64,000 bases of DNA from Nereocystis luetkeana (taxonomy: Eukaryota > Sar > Phaeophyceae > Laminariales > Laminariaceae): assembly GCA_031213475.1 (NCBI GenBank), contig JARUPZ010000015.1, positions 7,468,528 through 7,532,527 on the forward strand. Direction: 5' to 3'. The position numbers and the translations under genes are program-made. This document shows positions 54,583 through 64,000 of this stretch, piece after piece (the first letter of the stretch is position 1; every line of letters starts with the position of its first letter). Below the pieces are notes generated by a model. That model was given only the letters and a program-made list of their open reading frames with translations, ran no database searches and was not told where the DNA came from.

Positions 54583-55449
54583 GTGGCGAGTAGTGTGCAT
54601 AAACATTTGTTTCGCGAAGGTCTCTTCTGCTGGAGTCTGCTTCCTGTTGGAGGTCTACACTGAGTCAACCCGGCTGCTGTTTGGATCCGGATTGATCACC
54701 TGGGTTCTCGGCTGCACATTCGGTACGATACTGCTGTGTGTAAAGCATTCGGAAGCATAACATCTAGGCGTTGATTCCGGTCGGCGAATAGAGTTGTGCA
54801 GGGTTGTTGGTTTGCGCGTGCAGAGCACCGCTCTGGTGTTCCGCGTGTGTTCAAATCGATTTCCCTAAATCGCCTGCGCGTGTCGTATCGCGAGGCGTAG
54901 TCTGTCCAAGCCACCTTCCACCTGCTGAGTGCCGACTTGGTAGCGTGTGTTAAGGGTGAGGATCTGACTGGGCTGTTTGCATCCGGTGCGGCAGTCCCAT
55001 ACAACGTGAATCGCATCACGTTACCTGCGCGTGCGGCGTCACGCGAGGTGCTGTCTACATCCAAGACCATTTTTCTCGTACCGGTTCGCGGTGCGTGTGT
55101 AAGATTGAGGATTCGACAAGTCTGAGCAGTGCATCTGACCCGTGTGCCTGCAGGACGTGGCCGGAGTTGACGCCTCCGACGCCACACACCGCAGCTTAGT
55201 CAACTGTGGTAGGTTGTACCTGTGTCTCGCGGAGCACAGAAGTCTGGGCGGATACTGGAGAGTGTCCGGAAGACGTGGATTGTGAGCTTCAGGGCTGCAA
55301 TCCTGCAAAGCCTACATCCGTGTAGCAAATTAACACCCTGCACTGTCCCTTGCGCGTCGAGCTCACTCCGGTACTCGGGGCGTTATACGTGTGGGTAAAG
55401 CCTGCGCGCCTTGCGCGTAGCCCCGGTCCCTGGTTAGGATCGGGAAGCG
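54583..55449 (+). other. Copia 5' leader
   Basis: About 870 untranslated bases. Imperfect direct repeats with a period near 148 bases are visible (GCGTGTGTTAAGG-TGAGGAT near 54945, GCGTGTGTAAGATTGAGGAT near 55092; CCTGCGCGTG-CG-GCGAGG near 54868 and 55026). A packaging or translation role would be a guess. Confidence 0.6.
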
Positions 55450-57432
55450 ATGGCGGAATCGTCGTTCAACGCGTTAAAACGCACCCTTGAATCCGTGGGC
55501 CTTTGCAAAGAGCAACGGGATTACAGGGAATGGCAGGCGAAGTTTTGCCAGGCAGTGGGGTTCCATTCACAGGAACTTCTCAAGATCCTCGACGGGGAGC
55601 CGTGCCCCGTGGGTACGGACACTGATGCTGTTGCAGCAACGGCGACATGGAAAGCCCGCAACAACCAGCTATACTCGCTGGTTTACTTCTCCACTACCGG
55701 GTCGGCAAACATCACCACCAGGCCTTTCCAAGCGAAGTCTGGGGGTGAGATGGGTGACGGGGCAGCGGCGTGGGCGGCCCTCAAGGCGCGTTTCGACGGC
55801 AACACAAAGGAATCCCGTCGGGTCTGCAAGACACAGCTCCACGCCGCGAAGCTCCGGCCTGGCCAGAACGTCATCGACTTCCTGGCTAACATGGACGACC
55901 TCAAGCTTCGCCTCGACGACATGGGGGAGCCCACCACCGATGAATCTTACGAGGATTTGGTGCTTAGTGCACTTACGCACTCCTCGGAGTACCGATTCCT
56001 CCAGGACATGCACTACCGGAGCCCGTTTCCGGACGTGGAGGCGTTGAAGAAGACGGCTACAAACTACTTCATCGACGCGCTGTCGAGGAAATCGTCGGGT
56101 CCTGCGGTGGTCGGCCGCGGAGCGGCGATGGCTGCAACAAGTACGGATCAGTGCCACAACTGCAAGGCTTACGGTCACTTCCAGCGAGACTGCCCTGCCC
56201 CGGCCAAGAAAATTAGGCCGAAGACAGGAAAGTCGTCGTGGAAAAAGAAGGGCAAGAAGGGTAGCGGCAGCGACCCTTCTCCAAAATGGTGCTCCTACCA
56301 CAAGACCGTCACGCACAGCGACAACGAGTGCAAGGCGCAAAAGGAGATCCAGTCGCTATCTGCGCGCCTGGCGCTTCTGCAGACACCGGGCCATGGTCGT
56401 TTCGCTCACGTCGGGAGCGCCCACATGGCCCCACTTTCTTCTCCGGCACAGAACACTTTCGGGTACTCGTTCCACGCGGTGTCAGCGGCGGCCGCGCCGC
56501 CCCCCTGTACTGGGGTGATCACCGCGGGGCTCGCCGTCGCGCCGGCGACGCCTGCGTCTGCTCCGGCGGAGTCACCGACCAACCACCGTCTGCCGGAAGG
56601 GATCTTCCGAGCGCTCATGGCGACCACTCCCGACCTGTATGGTGGGGGTGGGCTTCTCACCGATGGTTCCGCCATCCGTATACTAGTGGACAGCGGAGCG
56701 TCCTACAACTTCGTAGATCCGGAGCTTACTCCAGGACTGCTTGCCTTGATGCGAGACTACGAATCTCTTCAGGTTCCCCACGAAATCGTCGCGGCTGGCC
56801 AGCACATCCTGCACGGGGTAGCTGCCGGCACTATCAACGGCGCCATTGCCGATGACGGTGGGAACAAGCGGGATTTCTCCTTCCGAGCAATCGTCGTGCC
56901 TGGGCTGGGGACGAACCTCTTCTCCGTCTCTCAGGCAATGCTGGGAGGAATGGCTTCGCTGTTCTACCCGGACAACCCGCGGTTGGAGAAAGACGACCTT
57001 GTCCTGCCGATGAAGAACCTGGGTGTTGACGAAGCGACCAGGAAGACCATGTGCTCCATCGAAGTTGAGCTGGAGGGCCATGCAGGGGTCTCCGTGAAGC
57101 CTAACGGCGGTGCTGCCTTGAAGGTGGTATCGGCCGACCTGTGGCACCGTTGCATGGGGCATGTCAATCGCAACAGCATGAATGTTCTGCGGCAGACGCC
57201 GTGCAGCGGCGTTGACTACAAAGGTGACCTGACGCCGTGCGACGTCTGCCCCTTCGGCAAAAGTGAGCAACAACCCCACCCGAAGCGAGCATTATATGAC
57301 GTGGAGCGACCTTTTGAACTTGTCACCGTAGACATCATGGGGCCTATCAGCCCTCTAGCACTGGGCGGTTACGCTTTCGTCACCAAGTTTGTTGACCAAC
57401 TGACGAAGTGGAAGGATATATTCCTCATCTAG
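55450..57432 (+). CDS. gag-pol: Copia Gag-protease-integrase N-terminal part, ends at TAG
   Basis: ATG at 55450; 660 codons to an in-frame TAG. The Gag part has WKARNNQLYSLVYFSTTG- and AAWAALKARFDG-type helices. Zinc knuckle CHNCKAYGHFQRDC is at residues 235-248. Protease active site LVDSGAS has the Asp at about 414. Integrase starts with the HHCC finger (H566, H571, C597, C600) and the first catalytic Asp in TVDIMG (about 628). The stop at codon 661 lies inside the integrase core. The next codon continues the same frame, so Gag and Pol were one frame without a frameshift. Homologous elements usually have a sense codon there. A one-base change or stop-codon readthrough could explain it. Confidence 0.95.
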   Translation: MAESSFNALKRTLESVGLCKEQRDYREWQAKFCQAVGFHSQELLKILDGEPCPVGTDTDAVAATATWKARNNQLYSLVYFSTTGSANITTRPFQAKSGGEMGDGAAAWAALKARFDGNTKESRRVCKTQLHAAKLRPGQNVIDFLANMDDLKLRLDDMGEPTTDESYEDLVLSALTHSSEYRFLQDMHYRSPFPDVEALKKTATNYFIDALSRKSSGPAVVGRGAAMAATSTDQCHNCKAYGHFQRDCPAPAKKIRPKTGKSSWKKKGKKGSGSDPSPKWCSYHKTVTHSDNECKAQKEIQSLSARLALLQTPGHGRFAHVGSAHMAPLSSPAQNTFGYSFHAVSAAAAPPPCTGVITAGLAVAPATPASAPAESPTNHRLPEGIFRALMATTPDLYGGGGLLTDGSAIRILVDSGASYNFVDPELTPGLLALMRDYESLQVPHEIVAAGQHILHGVAAGTINGAIADDGGNKRDFSFRAIVVPGLGTNLFSVSQAMLGGMASLFYPDNPRLEKDDLVLPMKNLGVDEATRKTMCSIEVELEGHAGVSVKPNGGAALKVVSADLWHRCMGHVNRNSMNVLRQTPCSGVDYKGDLTPCDVCPFGKSEQQPHPKRALYDVERPFELVTVDIMGPISPLALGGYAFVTKFVDQLTKWKDIFLI

Positions 57433-60159
57433 AGCAAGACAAACACCGTTGACTCCCTCGAGCTGTTCAACAAGGCCGTTGTGACTCCGTCCAAAGAGCG
57501 CTTGGTCCGGCTGAAGGGGGACAAAGGTACAGAGTTTACGAGTTCGGAGTTCCGCCAGTACTGTCTCGACATTGGAATCCAGTTGGAGTTTGCGTCTACC
57601 AACACCCCACAGCAGATCGGCGCGAACGAGCGGGCAGGTCGGACGCTTGCTGGCATCGTGCGCTGTCTACTTACTGATTCGGGTCTCCCGAGTTTTCTCT
57701 GGGGGGAGTTGATGCAGGCGGCAGTCTACCTAAGCAACCGGGTCCCACATGCGGCGTTGAGCAACGGTACGCCCTACAAGGCACTCTACGGCAAGGATGC
57801 TTACCTCGGGAACCTTCGGGTGATCGGGGCTAGGTCGTTTGTGCATGTAGAAACCCACACCAAGAAATTGGAGTCGCGTGCTTGGGAAGGACGCCTGGTT
57901 GGGTACAGCACGGACAGCAAGTCTTACCGGATCTACAACCCGGCGACGAAGCGTGTGAGGGAGAGTCGAAACATCGTCTTCATTGAGACGCCCTCAGCAC
58001 TGCCTCGCCTGGAGGTCGGTGGCTTTGACGACGGAGAGTTTACGTATGACGAAGGAGACGACCTGGTAAGGGATGTGCGCGACCACACGTCTAACATAGA
58101 CATCCATGGGCCTTCTCCTAACATAGACGCTGCAGATCCGTTAGTAACTACACTTATAGGGCAAATCCATGATGTCACCAACCGCGACATTGGCATTGAT
58201 ACTGCAGCCACTAATCCATCTATTCCGCCTGGGGGAGTAAGCCCTGCCGAGCAGGGTCCTCCGCCATCCGGTGCTTCGCCATCCGGTGCTTCGCCATCCG
58301 GTGCTTCGCCATCCGGTGTTTCGCCATCGGGTGCTTCGCCATCGGGTGCTTCGCCATCGGGATCTTTGCTTTCCGGATCTGCTTCGCGTGGTGGTTCTTC
58401 GCGAGGTGGGTCTGCGTCGCGCGGAAGCCGCGCGATTACACCGGCTGTTACCAGAGCTACTGCTAGTACACCTAACGCCAGGACTGTCAGCGAACTCCGA
58501 CGCCTAAATTTCGCATACTCCACGATGGGGGAGTATCAGGACGTCGCCCACAAGGACGACATGCCTCGGTTCGCAGAGTACGCATATGCTGTGCAGACTA
58601 TGCAGCCGGGAATCCCTAAATCGTTCTACGACGCCATGAAAACACCGGAAGCTTCATTTTGGCGCGCTGCTGCGGATAAGGAGATGGACAGCCTGCATGA
58701 ACTCAAGGTCTACAAGCTCGTTCCGCGCTCTACTGTTCCTCCGGGACAGAAGATCATCAACTCAAAGTGGGTTCTGAAGCGTAAGGCCGATAATTCCTAC
58801 AAGGCGCGGGTGGTCGCGCAAGGCTGGAACCAAGTACATGGGCTAGACTGCGGCAACACGTTCGCTCCGGTTTGCAGGCTGCAGAGTGTTCGGATGGTGC
58901 TTGCTATAGCTGTGGAAATGGACTGGGAAGTCATTCAGCTTGATGTCAAGACAGCTTTCCTGTATGCGGACATTGAAGAGGAAGTGTTCGTCGCGCAACC
59001 CCCTGGATATGAGACCAAGGACGAGGATGGAGGTCCTCTAGTCATGAGGCTGGAGAAAAGCCTCTACGGGCTAGCACAAAGCCCCGGGAACTGGTTTCAC
59101 ACCATTGACCCCGTCCTCAAGATCATCGGTTTCGTCCCGCTGAAATCTGACACGTGCGTATACATTTACAACCACAACGGTGTCACCATCATCCTCACAC
59201 TTTACGTGGACGATCTACTCGTGATTGGTGGTAACATCGAAGTGATCGAGAAGATCAAGACACAACTAATGGACCGGTTCAAGATGACCGACATGGGCGA
59301 TGTGTCGCGTGTACTTGGGCTACAGGTCACCCGGAACCGGGCGGAGAAGACACTCACAATAGACCAGGAGGAATACACCAAGTCCGCCTTGGAGCGGTTC
59401 GGCTTCGCGAACTGCAAGCCAACGCTGACCCCTGGTTACGGACCCGAGCTCTCCACTAAGCAGCCGGAGGAGACACTGCTCAACGCCGAGGAGACGCAAC
59501 GGTACCAAGCGATCGCCGGCACGGTCATGTACCTGTCTTCTGTCCTCAGGTATGACATAATGTACAGCTCGAGCCAGCTCTCTCGTGCTATGTCAAAACC
59601 GTCGAAGGTGCACATGGTCGCGGCCAAGCACATTCTGAGGTACCTGGCGGGGTCCACCAGCTTCACCATAGTGTACAAGAAGGGAGGTTTTAAGCTCACA
59701 GCCTTTTCGGACGCTAACTGGGCTAACAACCCGGACAACGGCAAGTCGACGTCGTGTTACATCATGATGTTGGCCAGAGCACCAATTAGCTTCAAGTCGG
59801 GCCTTCAAAGCCTGACTGCCATGTCCACCATGGAGGCTGAGCTGGTTGCATCGGCACTCGCGATGAAAGAAGCCGTGTTCTGCATGAACATGATGACGGA
59901 GCTTGGGTTTGGGGAGCAGTTCGTTCAAGTGCCACTTCACTGCGACAACACTGCAACTCTGCATGCGCTCGGGAACCGATCGTTCAGCTCTCGCACCAAG
60001 CACATTGCTCTCCGCTACTTCTACATCCGCGAGCTGGTCACCGAGGGGAAGATTTCGACGCACTACATCCCCACCAACGACAACCCCGCCGACATAGGGA
60101 CCAAGCATTTTGCCAAGCCGCGTTTCCAGCAGCTACTGGACATCATCCGCAACTTCTGA
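57433..60159 (+). CDS. gag-pol: Copia integrase C-terminal part, RT and RNase H, downstream of the TAG
   Basis: Continues in the same frame after the TAG for 908 codons. Integrase catalytic Asp in GDKGTEF (57520) and Glu in ANERAGR (57628) are 36 residues apart, the DD35E spacing, so the core is intact apart from the nonsense codon. Then come the copia-type GKD..LRVIGARSFV and GYSTDSKSYRIYNP blocks. A linker of SPSGA repeats (58255-58370) follows. RT has NSKWVLKRK, QLDVKTAFLYADIEEEVFV and LYVDDLLVIGG with catalytic YVDD at 59203. RNase H has FSDANWA, STMEAELVA, CDNTATLHA and HIALRYFYIREL. Stop at 60157. Only the TAG prevents a full polyprotein. Confidence 0.95.
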   Translation, partial: SKTNTVDSLELFNKAVVTPSKERLVRLKGDKGTEFTSSEFRQYCLDIGIQLEFASTNTPQQIGANERAGRTLAGIVRCLLTDSGLPSFLWGELMQAAVYLSNRVPHAALSNGTPYKALYGKDAYLGNLRVIGARSFVHVETHTKKLESRAWEGRLVGYSTDSKSYRIYNPATKRVRESRNIVFIETPSALPRLEVGGFDDGEFTYDEGDDLVRDVRDHTSNIDIHGPSPNIDAADPLVTTLIGQIHDVTNRDIGIDTAATNPSIPPGGVSPAEQGPPPSGASPSGASPSGASPSGVSPSGASPSGASPSGSLLSGSASRGGSSRGGSASRGSRAITPAVTRATASTPNARTVSELRRLNFAYSTMGEYQDVAHKDDMPRFAEYAYAVQTMQPGIPKSFYDAMKTPEASFWRAAADKEMDSLHELKVYKLVPRSTVPPGQKIINSKWVLKRKADNSYKARVVAQGWNQVHGLDCGNTFAPVCRLQSVRMVLAIAVEMDWEVIQLDVKTAFLYADIEEEVFVAQPPGYETKDEDGGPLVMRLEKSLYGLAQSPGNWFHTIDPVLKIIGFVPLKSDTCVYIYNHNGVTIILTLYVDDLLVIGGNIEVIEKIKTQLMDRFKMTDMGDVSRVLGLQVTRNRAEKTLTIDQEEYTKSALERFGFANCKPTLTPGYGPELSTKQPEETLLNAEETQRYQAIAGTVMYLSSVLRYDIMYSSSQLSRAMSKPSKVHMVAAKHILRYLAGSTSFTIVYKKGGFKLTAFSDANWANNPDNGKSTSCYIMMLARAPISFKSGLQSLTAMSTMEAELVASALAMKEAVFCMNMMTELGFGEQFVQVPLHCDNTATLHALGNRSFSSRTKHIALRYFYIRELVTEGKISTHYIPTNDNPADIGTKHFAKPRFQQLLDIIRNF
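58255..58375 (+). repeat. 15-bp in-frame repeat coding SPSGA in copia Pol
   Basis: TCGCCATCCGGTGCT and variants (GGTGTT, TCGGGTGCT) repeat about seven times between integrase and RT. Each unit is a multiple of 3, so copy-number changes keep the frame. The following SGSASRGGSSRGGSASRG is also Ser/Gly-rich. It probably forms a flexible linker. Confidence 0.9.
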
Positions 60160-60608
60160 TGTAAAAGTCGTTGTCAACATCGTGTGTTACATGTTTGTGT
60201 CATCAACATCTGTGTTTTGTGTTTGTGTGGTTGTTTTGTGAAACTGTTATTTGTGTGAATCAGTTTGCTATTTCAATAGTCAACATTCGGCCTCGCACCA
60301 TCACTGGTTGAACGAGCCATGTAGGATTGAAGGCTATGGTAAATTTAGTTTGTGCAAGATACAATAGCAGTACTTTTGCAAGCACATAAATGTATGCACA
60401 TAGGGCACGAAACATCGTTACAATTTCTACTGGTTAAAGCATCGAATGAACTGCTTAATTGCATCGAATGGAGTGGTCTCTTGAACTACTTCTATTATCA
60501 CCGACTTGATTGTTTTCTGGACTTTATTGTTTCAACATCGAATTGGATTCGTTTTCTAGGTTTGTTTGTCAAAATTATAGTTTGATACAATTCAGGGCAA
60601 TTTTCATT
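60160..60608 (+). other. Copia 3' untranslated region
   Basis: About 450 bases, T/GT-rich, between the RNase H stop and the polypurine tract. No further ORF such as an env-like gene. Confidence 0.8.
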
Positions 60609-60617
60609 GAAGGGGAG
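60609..60617 (+). other. Polypurine tract
   Basis: GAAGGGGAG ends exactly at the first base of the 3' LTR. Confidence 0.85.
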
Positions 60618-61067
60618 TGTTATGGAAATGTTAGCACATGACCATGTATGAGTCAATGTTCAGTAGCACTGCACTGTATCGTAGATCGTAGTCTATGTAC
60701 CGTTTCGGCATGTAACGTATATTATGCGGAGGAATAGCATTCGTATTATATCTGCTGGTAGGACCGAGCTGGTAGGACCGAGTACCTCACTCTCCCGTGT
60801 TGATCTCGACGAATCGTGATGGTAACCTAGCTGCCTGTTCATCTCTGGAAGCTGCCGTCATCTGGACTCCTGCATTCTCTGTGGAATTCATCTGTGTGTG
60901 TTGGCCAACTAAGCGCCAGTGTTTACGTGTTATCACGTCTTTTTCTCACTACCACACCGGAGTATCGCACTCCTGGTCACTGCGTGACCGGTGTCATCAC
61001 TCGGCTTACGCTGAGGACACAGCCTTCGCCTACATTGCCAGGGTATAGCCACACAATACCAATAACA
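60618..61067 (+). repeat. 3' LTR of copia element
   Basis: 450 bp, one difference from the 5' LTR. Followed by the CCCCT target duplication. Confidence 0.95.
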
Positions 61068-61072
61068 CCCCT

Positions 61073-61406
61073 CAGTCCGTAGCTTGTTTTGTGGCCACCC
61101 CGCAGCGCTTGTTCCCAAAGGTGTCAGCAGACACATCAATCACGTCAAAACTTGCGCTGTCAAGGGTGTAGGGTCGAGTGTTTCTCGCTAAACCCTAGTA
61201 GTTGGGTGTCAGCCAAGGCTTGTCAAGTCAAAAGTTGCTGTCTGTCAACGGGTGAAAATGCTGTCTCCAGACATACTTTTTAGTTCGTGCTCACAGCCCC
61301 CCTTGAGCGACGTAGATTTCTTCACGGCGTTAGCTGTATGTTTCAAGTGTGTCTTCATAATATACATAGTGTAACGGCGTAACGACGCATTCATTACCTC
61401 ATACTT
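61073..61406. other. Short flank, no gene
   Basis: Unique-looking sequence between the copia element and family G. Nothing recognised. Confidence 0.4.
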
Positions 61407-62680
61407 CCGTTCCCCTCGCTGCCTCGGCAAGGAATGCTGCGAGGCATGCCCTATCAGGCTAATAGCGAGTGGGGTAAGTCTTTCTGGCGGGTGTAGGACC
61501 GGACTCACCTTCAAGGAGTAATACCTTCTTGCTGCTGCCTGTGGCCGCGAGGCTCAGGCGGCAGTAGAGTTGGGTCGTACGTGGTGCGTCAGACACGGAG
61601 ACCTACGATTCGCGCGTCTTTTTTAGGCAGATGCGGCAGAGCAGCAATGCTCAATCGGGGTGTCCGTGCGCGGAGGCAGGCGCCACCACAGGCCACCCTA
61701 CGGCACAGTCTATTGCGCCGGTAGGAGGCTGGATTCGACGACGAGAGAGGAGGGAGACTGAGCGTCGACGTGCGGGGAAGAGACGGATTGACCTGTCCTT
61801 GCGCGAGAATGTTTATTTTTCAGATCAGAACAGCAAGTCCGAAGAGCATTTTGTTTTTCAGGATGACGGAGAAAGGGAATCAAGTGGAAGGGAATGGCAA
61901 CGAGTGCCGCGCAAAGGAGCGGGTGGATTGGGCCAAGACGATGAGGCGGCCATGAAGAGCGGCAGGAAGACGGTGCACGGAGACCCATGACCTGCGCGCA
62001 CACTATCATCACGAGAGAAGCAGTCGTACTTTGTTTTTTCCCTGGTATTGTTTTTCACGAGGCAGAATAGTATCTACCGGTACTTGTTATTCGAGTCGTC
62101 ACTGGTCTTTGAAGTTTAACGAGTTGTATACCCTTCATGGGGAATAACCTACGCAATTATCAGGGACGTGGTATCATAACTGTGCTGCGCATTTTGTGTC
62201 AGACAGTCCAGGAAGAGATGGCGATCGTTGATATTCGTGTGGTAGTAAGGTTCGATTGCTCCTTTTTTCACTGCATATCCGCGAGTCTTCACTCTGACAG
62301 CACTCCAGATAGCAGGCAGGGGGTGTGTTCCTCCTTCGTTTTCACGACTACTACCGTGCGTTTCGTACGGTGCAGGCAGCACTTCAGACAGCATCCGCTG
62401 TTTTAGTCTGCAGCCACGAGTTGGTCAGTGATGGGAACGGGGGTACTCTATGTTATAGTTGAGAGGATATACCCGCGGCCATGTTAGTTCAGTTTGCACA
62501 TTGGTTTTAGCTCGTGTGCGCTTTCTTCGTCTCGTGTATTTTGAGGCAGCCGAATTTTCGATTTTTTCGTTTTTTATCGGATCTTTCTAGGGCTCCAGCA
62601 CCTTTCTTTGTGTGACCACGGACTCCTTCGTCAGAGAGTTAATGTGAGAACAACAACAACAACAACAACAACAACAACCT
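61407..62680 (+). mobile_element. Family G non-autonomous retroposon, copy 2 with (AAC)n tail
   Basis: Matches 47195-48394 and continues through TGACCACGGACTCCTTCGTC and GTTAATGTGAG into (AAC)9-type tail at about 62651-62678. It lacks the L block present in the other two copies. The 119-codon frame at 61631-61990 and the 89-codon frame at 62137-62406 show no domain. The tail and truncated relatives suggest movement by target-primed reverse transcription using another element's enzymes. Confidence 0.83.
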
Positions 62681-62849
62681 GGTACGTTATGACAAACCAG
62701 CCAAGTACCCTCATACGTACGTACGTTCACAAGCACATTTTCAGGCATTTTACCTCTTGCAAACAAACTATTAATACTCGATTTTGGTATATATAGGGTT
62801 TCACCGTACGGTGGGGAATAGGTTTTGGGCATTTTTTCACGCCTTTCAT

Positions 62850-63330
62850 GACTTGAAACCAAACTACTTGAAATTAGTATAGGATTTGCGTTGGGGCGCT
62901 GAACAAGTTTCAGGCATTTTTTCAGACATTTTTAACCGTTCACACGAAACTACTTGAAATTAGTGTAGGGTTTGTCTTGAGCCGCCGAAAAGGTTTCAGG
63001 CCGGTCTCCGGCATTTTGAAGGGAAACTAATGCGTGAAATAAATAGGCAAATTAAGGAACGTCACATATATATATATGCCTATCTTCTTGCCTATCTCTA
63101 TTATTTCACATAAAACTACTTGAAATTAGTAAAGGATTTGTCTTGGGGCGCCGAAAAGGTTTCAGGTCCGTCTCGGGCATTTCTCAAGGCAAACGCCTCC
63201 AATTATTAATAGATAGGCACGTTTAAGGCAAATTAGGGCACGTCAGGCATATGCCTATCTTTTTGCCTAATATCTCTATTTTTTTCGCATGCGGCGTGCC
63301 TATCTCCGCATGCCTGAAAGGCTAGGGCTA
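62850..63330 (+). repeat. Three direct repeats plus family K words, cluster 2
   Basis: AAACTACTTGAAATTAGT followed by a GGATTTGTCTTGGGGCGCCG-like block and AAGGTTTCAGG begins at about 62862, 62947 and 63113. Between and after these are GCCTATCT, AGGCATATGCCT and GCATGCCTGAAAGG words like those at 53890-54035. Confidence 0.7.
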
Positions 63331-63344
63331 AAGGACAAGAGGCC

Positions 63345-63515
63345 AGGTATACCCCGGTACCCCGGTCTTTCGAACCAAACTCAGTTGCGATACCAGTCTG
63401 GCCAATAGCAGGGCTCCTGACGTACGTGTGATTGGACTTGTTTTATTAATAATATCTGACTGGTTGTGACCCAAACATGGCCAGGTATATATTATACCTG
63501 ATTTTGACCACTTAC
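63345..63515. repeat. Family E, copy 3
   Basis: AACCAAACTCAGTTGCGAT, GGCCAATAGCAGGG-TCCTG and GGCCAGGTATA-CCTGATTTTG match 23958-24086 in order. Confidence 0.7.
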
Positions 63516-63544
63516 TTGTTTAACAAAAACAATATAAACAAAAG

Positions 63545-63945
63545 CACGTAAGTAGGAAGGAGATGGCAGACATGGTAGCAAGGCACCAAGTCGACTAGGA
63601 AGTAGAACATGACCATACTACTAGTGCTACCAACTGGTGCTGCAGCTGGTTCGAACGTGGTCTTCCCTTGTCTTCTCTTTTTGTTTAGTTTTTTTTCTTT
63701 CTTGCGCTGACTCTCCGTGATTTTCATTTTATTTTTTTCTCTTCCTTTTCTGATTGATAAGCCGTACTGAAGGAGCCGTGTGGCGTGGTTGGATGACGAA
63801 CCTGCTCTGCCCGTTTCGTATTGTCTGACGCCAAGGGGCTGGGCATAGTTGACGAACGAGGGCGGAGACGGCAGTCTGGGTAGCAAGGTACCAGGCGGAT
63901 CAGCAGGGAGAACCTGGCTATACTACTCGTACCACAAACTGCTGC
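63545..63945 (+). mobile_element. LINE 3' UTR (family B), strongly 5'-truncated copy
   Basis: Matches 34760-35145 and ends at the same ACCACAAACTG. No coding part is left. This is the usual outcome of incomplete LINE reverse transcription. Confidence 0.78.
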
Positions 63946-64000
63946 CGCCACCTGGAAGGTGCTTTGGGCTTTGGTCTGCCTGTTATTTCCCCTTTGTTAT

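Larger units (their letters stand above)
54112..61067 (+). mobile_element. Complete Ty1/copia LTR retrotransposon, 6,956 bp
   Basis: Two 450-bp LTRs (54112-54561, 60618-61067) begin TGTTATGG and end AATAACA. A perfect 5-bp target duplication CCCCT flanks the element (54107-54111, 61068-61072). Inside are a primer-binding site, an 888-base leader, one gag-pol frame of 1,569 codons interrupted by a single TAG, and a polypurine tract. Domain order is Gag, protease, integrase, reverse transcriptase, RNase H, which defines Ty1/copia (integrase before RT). I found one LTR difference in 450 bases, so insertion was recent. Confidence 0.97.

Noticed and set aside
54696-55187. 163-codon minus frame in the copia leader
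   Set aside because: Antisense to a known retrotransposon leader, with no domain; it arises from the leader's internal repeats.

Overview
The window looks like nuclear DNA of a eukaryote with spliced genes, few genes and many mobile elements. There are no operons, and I recognise no tRNA, rRNA or CRISPR. The main real genes are two secreted-protein paralogues whose last exon resembles plant root-cap / von Willebrand D-type domains. Around them are APE-type LINEs, a Ty1/copia element, a retroelement with a NADAR domain, and much CAA/CAG/CTG triplet DNA. This mix suggests a stramenopile alga, perhaps a brown alga. That placement is inference from family resemblance only.

Layout. 1-2490: minus-strand LINE remnant (endonuclease then reverse transcriptase), itself split by a short (AAC)n-tailed retroposon. 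4013-20317: gene 1 (four exons), with a 12.7-kb third intron packed with local repeat families and minisatellites. 20430-26500: repeats, a few doubtful exons and a 1.4-kb CAA/CAG tract. 27103-31700: gene 2, the tandem paralogue, with the same four-exon, all phase-1 structure. Both predicted proteins are 388 residues. 31864-31968: a 105-bp MITE whose empty site survives next to gene 1. 33380-35145: plus-strand LINE 3' half, inserted into an older minus-strand LINE endonuclease (35146-35700). 37576-43952: GC-rich, minus-strand, broken retroelement with repetitive ORF1-like protein, a zinc-knuckle-like segment and a NADAR domain. 44050-54100: dispersed non-autonomous repeats (families G, L, H, K), including a second MITE. 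54112-61067: nearly pristine Ty1/copia element with 450-bp LTRs differing at one base and a perfect 5-bp target duplication. It is intact except for one in-frame TAG inside integrase. 61407-63945: another G element, K repeats and a truncated LINE 3' end.

The two host genes probably encode secreted or wall/matrix-associated proteins: a signal peptide, two small five-cysteine modules that look like duplicates of one another, then a conserved C-terminal domain of about 300 residues. The C-terminal exon is about 88% identical between the copies, while the cysteine modules keep little beyond their cysteines. Most of the rest of the window is mobile-element debris.
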